A stretch of DNA of 46,786 bases, from assembly GCA_964498585.1 (NCBI GenBank), contig CAZCHH010000027.1, positions 1 to 46,786 on the forward strand, read 5' to 3'. The notes under the pieces are model-generated. The model saw only the letters and a program-made list of their open reading frames with translations. It did no database searches and was not told the DNA's origin. The stretch comes from JAAYJM01 sp964498585 (GTDB lineage: Bacteria; Bacteroidota; Ignavibacteria; Kapaibacteriales; UBA2268). Below are positions 44,001 to 46,786 of this stretch, piece after piece. Position numbers and translations under genes: made by a program. Numbering within the stretch: the first letter of the stretch is position 1; each line of letters opens with the position of its first letter.

Positions 44001-44265
44001 ATTCAGAACTCCTGACCCCTCGTAGTTTGGTATTTCGCATTTTTATAATAAGAAGTTAAATTTTAATACAAGTATTTCCAATACGTAATTAGTTATTAGT
44101 CATTAGTCATTAGTCATTAGTCATTAGTAATTACATACTAATAACCAATGACCAATGACCAATAACTAAAAAAATATTATTTGCTAACTGCGAAATTGTT
44201 TTTTACGAATCAAATCTAATAACTTCTTTTTTAGTAATGGAGTCAGGTATTCTGAAATTAACCTT
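44001..44265 (+). repeat. Left arm of a composite inverted-repeat element
   Basis: From ATTCAGAACTCCTGACC to the 3' end of the heptapeptide-repeat gene. It matches the complement of 44735-44997 with gaps: outer part around CAGAACTCC..CCTCGTAGTTTG, TATAATAAGAAGTTAAATT, the TTAGTCATTAGTCAT tandem stretch, and inner part GCTAACTGCGAAATTGTT. Confidence 0.8.
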
Positions 44266-44511
44266 TTCATAAGATATTTTAACGAGTTCAAACGGTCATC
44301 AAAAGGGTTCAAACGGTCATCAAAAGGGTTCAAACGGTCATCAAAAGGGTTCAAACGGTCANNNNNNNNNNNNNNNNNNNNNNNNNNNNNNNNNNNNNNN
44401 NNNNNNNNNNNNNNNNNNNNNNNNNNNNNNNNNNNNNNNNNNNNNNNNNNNNNNNNNNNNNTCAAAAGGGTTCAAATGGTCATCAAAAGGGTTCAAATGG
44501 TCATCTGCCAT
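44184..44511 (-). CDS. Heptapeptide-repeat protein, spans an assembly gap
   Basis: Starts MADDHLNPFDDHLNPFD at ATG 44511 and ends ...DDRLNPFDDRLNSLKYL then MKRLISEYLTPLLKKKLLD and IRKKQFRS. It consists of tandem DD(R/H)LNPF heptapeptides from a 21-bp DNA repeat, followed by a 45-residue basic helical tail. A run of 100 N (44362-44461) lies inside the array, so the true length and repeat number are unknown and the frames on the two sides differ only because of the gap size. Not recognised as any family. The basic tail is conserved in the inverted copy, so it is the likely functional part. Confidence 0.55.
44280..44505 (-). repeat. 21-bp tandem repeat (minisatellite) with 100-N gap
   Basis: Unit TGACCGTTTGAACCCTTTTGA on the minus strand, at least six visible copies (right-hand ones with an A/G change, His instead of Arg), interrupted by N at 44362-44461. 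The fixed 100-base gap marks a stretch the assembler could not resolve, so the array is probably long. Confidence 0.9.
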
Positions 44512-44734
44512 ATTATTTTATCATTTGAAGTTGTTAGATTGTTAAAAAAATTCATTTGATATTAGTATTTATCAGCTTTTTGTAATTTTTTAGCAGTTAG
44601 ATATAAATTATTACTTTTATTTAAATAATTTTATATTATCATAAATATAGTCGAGTATTTTAGCCAAATATTTTAATTGATTAAATTAATATACAGTATT
44701 TTTCTTTTGCAGTATGAAGAATATAGATGATTAT

Positions 44735-44997
44735 TTGAAGAATATTTAAAGATGATTTTGGAGTTTAAAACGCCCCATAAGGAAAAAAGGAGTTAGTAGA
44801 ATTGCCTCGTAAAGAACAATTTAGCAGTTAGAAAATATCATTCTATTAGTTATTGGTCATTAGTTTGTAACTACTAATGACCAATGACTAATAACGAATA
44901 ACTAATGACCTATTGGAAATATATAAATTCAAATTTAACTTCTTATTATAAAATTTGCTAAATATCAAACTACGAGGAGTAAGGAGTTCTGAAATTT
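44735..44997 (-). repeat. Right arm of the composite inverted-repeat element
   Basis: Inverted match to 44001-44265. On the plus strand its inner part still reads (with a stop) KKELVELPRKEQFSS and stop, homologous to KKKLLDLIRKKQFRS of the left gene, so the arm is the decayed 3' end of a second copy of that gene plus the same downstream DNA. Region 44512-44734 between the arms is AT-rich with no feature seen. Confidence 0.75.
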
Positions 44998-45024
44998 ATT
45001 TCTCAACAAAATTGTAAAAGCATT

Positions 45025-46147
45025 ATGAAAAAAATTAAAGTAAATATTAAGGATAGTATAGCAGATACATTGTTTATTACATTATTTGCAAAAGCAGTTG
45101 AAAGCGAAAAGAGCAATCCACTTATTAGTGATAAAGTTGCTTGTGAGTTAGTTAAAACTCAACTTTCCTAGATGATAAAATAAAGAAAATATAGATTAGT
45201 AGGGCATTATAAATAAGATAATATGCTTTAAACCTTAAAAAATACTATATTTATTAATAGAACCTTTTAACACCTCCCCTGCCCCTCCTTATTAGGAGGG
45301 GAATAAGAACAGTTCTGTGTTTTAGCGTTCCCCTCCTAACAAGGAGGGGACAGGGGAGGTGTATTTATTGACTTTTTAACACTTTTATTCATTTTTATAA
45401 TATTCTTATATTACAGACACTTATGACAACTAGGAAAGTTGAGTTAAAACAATTGATTACGATTTTTCTAAGTACAAAAATAAGAAAAGAAGTTTAGTTG
45501 GAGTTTCAATTCGCTCTTCTCACTTTGATAATTCCGTAAAGCAATTTATTGAAAATCATAAAAATCCTGTAGTTGTTTTGGTTGGCTGCGGACTTGATTC
45601 AAGAATTCAACGGCTTGGAAAAGTAGCAGAAAAAGCAATTTTTTATGAATTGGATATTGAAGAAGTTATTAATCTGAGAAAATTGCTGATCCCGAAAGTG
45701 TCTAATGAATATTTTATTTCAAGTTCAATGCTTGATACAAAATGGATGTCTAGTCTGAATGAAAAACATAAGGGAAGCGATTTTATCTTTGTGATAGAAG
45801 GAGTTTTGATGTATTTCAATGAAAATGACAACAAATTTGTGTTTACTGAATTAGCCAATCATTTTAATAATGCAGAAATACACTTTGATATGCTTAACAG
45901 ATGGATGAGCACTAAATCTAAAATGCACGACACAGTTAGCAAAACAAATGCAAAATTCAGTTTTGGAATTGATGACGATAAAGAAATTGAAAAATGGCAT
46001 CCTAAACTTAAACACGATAGAACATATCTCTTTCAGGAATTCAAAGGTTATCAAAGAATGGGTTTATTTTTAACTTCGCTAATGAAGTTAATACCAGTTT
46101 TCAAAACATCATCAAGATTTATTACATATAAAATAGCAGAGAAATGA
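45025..46147 (+). pseudogene. Leucine carboxyl methyltransferase-family SAM methyltransferase, interrupted by a MITE
   Basis: Exon-like part 1 (45025-45157) encodes MKKIKVNIKDSIADTLFITL, FAKAVESEK..DPL-type motif (SNPLISDKVACELVKT). Part 2 (45450-46147) continues IDYDFSKYKNKKRSLVGVSIR, then the SAM-binding VVVLVGCGLDSRIQRL, YELDIEEVINLRK, FVIEGVLMYF and a normal C-terminus. Together they make a full protein of about 276 aa of the COG3315/LCMT type (class I O-methyltransferases). The 286-bp element and one 6-bp target copy interrupt it, giving a TAG at 45169. Removing element plus one duplication restores the frame exactly (ELVKTIDYDFSKY). The part from 45578 could start at an internal codon but would lack the first SAM motif region. 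Confidence 0.88.
45158..45443. mobile_element. 286-bp MITE with 14-bp terminal inverted repeats
   Basis: Ends CTCAACTTTCCTAG (45158-45171) and CTAGGAAAGTTGAG (45430-45443) are perfect inverted repeats, flanked by the target duplication TTAAAA (45152-45157 and 45444-45449). The interior is non-coding, with a GC-rich palindrome: CACCTCCCCTGCCCCTCCTT (45271-45290) pairs with 45341-45361, and a nested AGGAGGGGAA/TTCCCCTCCT. A transposase would have to act in trans; none is in the window. Confidence 0.92.
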
Positions 46148-46198
46148 TAATTCTACTGCTAAACCATATAAATAATGTATAATAAACTTGTCTTTCTA

Positions 46199-46258
46199 AA
46201 GCGAAGTGAGAAATCTCTCAACTCTTTGCTACCACAGAGTATTAGAAATCTCACTTCC
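46199..46258. repeat. Imperfect palindrome related to the dispersed family
   Basis: GAAGTGAG...CTCACTTC arms around AGAAATCTCTCAACTC..., similar in wording to the gaagtgaagaatc palindromes at 18144 and 27705. The remaining part of 46148-46428 is AT-rich leader. Confidence 0.45.
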
Positions 46259-46428
46259 GTTTCTGATTATTAAAAATGTTATAATGTTTATTTGAAAAAT
46301 GAATAACAAATTAATTTTTATTAATAATTAAAAAAAGTGAAAAAAATACTTGCACAGTTGATTTTTTTTTTTATATTTTAATATTGTTTAAAAAATATAT
46401 TTTTATTTATTAATAAAAAGGGAATAAT

Positions 46429-46786
46429 ATGAAAAAGTTCTCAGTTGCATTTCTGCTATTAATAGTATGTTTTCAATGCTTAAGCTACTCTCAGCAACCG
46501 CCGTGTATGTCAGATTTCTATGGGCTTACAGTTGAGTCAGCAAAATTGCCTAATATTCCTTATCTTACGACTGATACACCTTATGAGGTAATGCTTTCGT
46601 ATATTATCTTGGATAGCGTTTGTAAAAGTTCAAGTTTTAAAGAAGTAAAAGAATTTTTAAATGGCTTGGATTATGGTGATACTTTAAAAAAGATTATGAA
46701 TTATTTATACAGGACTGTTGATTTCGATGCATTTCGTTACTTATATACACAGTATAGTAGAGGAAATACAAATAACTCAAGTATTT
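46429..46786 (+). CDS. Exported hypothetical protein, 3' end outside the window
   Basis: Open from ATG 46429 to the window edge (119 codons, no stop). It starts with a signal peptide (MKKFSVAFLLLIVCFQCL to YSQ), preceded by AAAAGGG about 8 bases upstream. The visible part (QPPCMSDFYGLTVESAKLPN...) has two cysteines and no recognised domain. Probably a secreted protein like others here. Confidence 0.7.
   Translation, partial: MKKFSVAFLLLIVCFQCLSYSQQPPCMSDFYGLTVESAKLPNIPYLTTDTPYEVMLSYIILDSVCKSSSFKEVKEFLNGLDYGDTLKKIMNYLYRTVDFDAFRYLYTQYSRGNTNNSSI

Noticed and set aside
44280..44505. Short repeats suggesting a CRISPR array
   Set aside because: The 21-bp units are contiguous, coding (heptapeptides) and have no unique spacers; no cas genes are nearby.
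45578..46147. Complete 189-aa methyltransferase gene
   Set aside because: Frame and motifs show it is the 3' part of a gene that starts at 45025 and is interrupted by the MITE; it lacks the N-terminal segment required by the family.

Overview
The window is low-GC (very AT-rich between genes) DNA from a Gram-negative bacterium. It carries lptB and gmhA (LPS export and heptose synthesis), outer-membrane barrels, several secreted proteins with C-terminal sorting domains of the type IX secretion style (YPNP-start motifs), a DUF4252 lipoprotein-like protein behind an ECF sigma/anti-sigma pair, and promoters resembling the Bacteroidota consensus TTTG-N19-TAnnTTTG. I infer a member of the Bacteroidota/Chlorobiota/Ignavibacteria/Kapabacteria group; the exact lineage cannot be fixed from this sequence alone.

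Layout. 1-9.9 kb: dnaA (minus), a large sorted surface protein, a HisA-fold protein with lost catalytic residues, then htrA-lptB (minus) and a BatA/VWA membrane protein. 10.0-17.7 kb: one six-gene plus-strand signalling operon, cheA-cheW-cheR-cheB-hybrid kinase-response regulator, with no chemoreceptor. 17.8-25.2 kb: tRNA-Leu(UAA) with a clear promoter, accD, a duplicated-domain surface protein, a related protein broken by an in-frame stop, and rocD. 25.8-29.4 kb: DUF4252/anti-sigma/ECF sigma operon, and a helical-repeat protein also split by an in-frame stop. 29.5-37.4 kb: RCC1-propeller surface protein, gmhA, a SurA/PpiD-like foldase, a small barrel, ackA.

37.4-46.8 kb is the accessory part. 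It holds three small toxin-antitoxin modules (PIN plus partner, and two hicBA pairs) separated by copies of one intergenic repeat; an unknown 315-aa gene; a 5'-truncated TonB-dependent receptor; an OB-fold-like lipoprotein; a roughly 1-kb inverted-repeat element whose small gene encodes tandem DDRLNPF heptapeptides and contains a 100-N assembly gap; and a methyltransferase gene cut in two by a 286-bp miniature inverted-repeat transposon with perfect 14-bp ends and a 6-bp target duplication.

The most notable findings are the methyltransferase insertion (reading frame restored exactly when the element is removed), the composite inverted-repeat element next to it, the repeat-punctuated toxin-antitoxin array, the HisA-like pseudoenzyme, and a dispersed modular repeat family (GTCAT...ATGAC heads, palindromic middles) in at least six intergenic regions. 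Everything here comes from reading the sequence; no database search was run.
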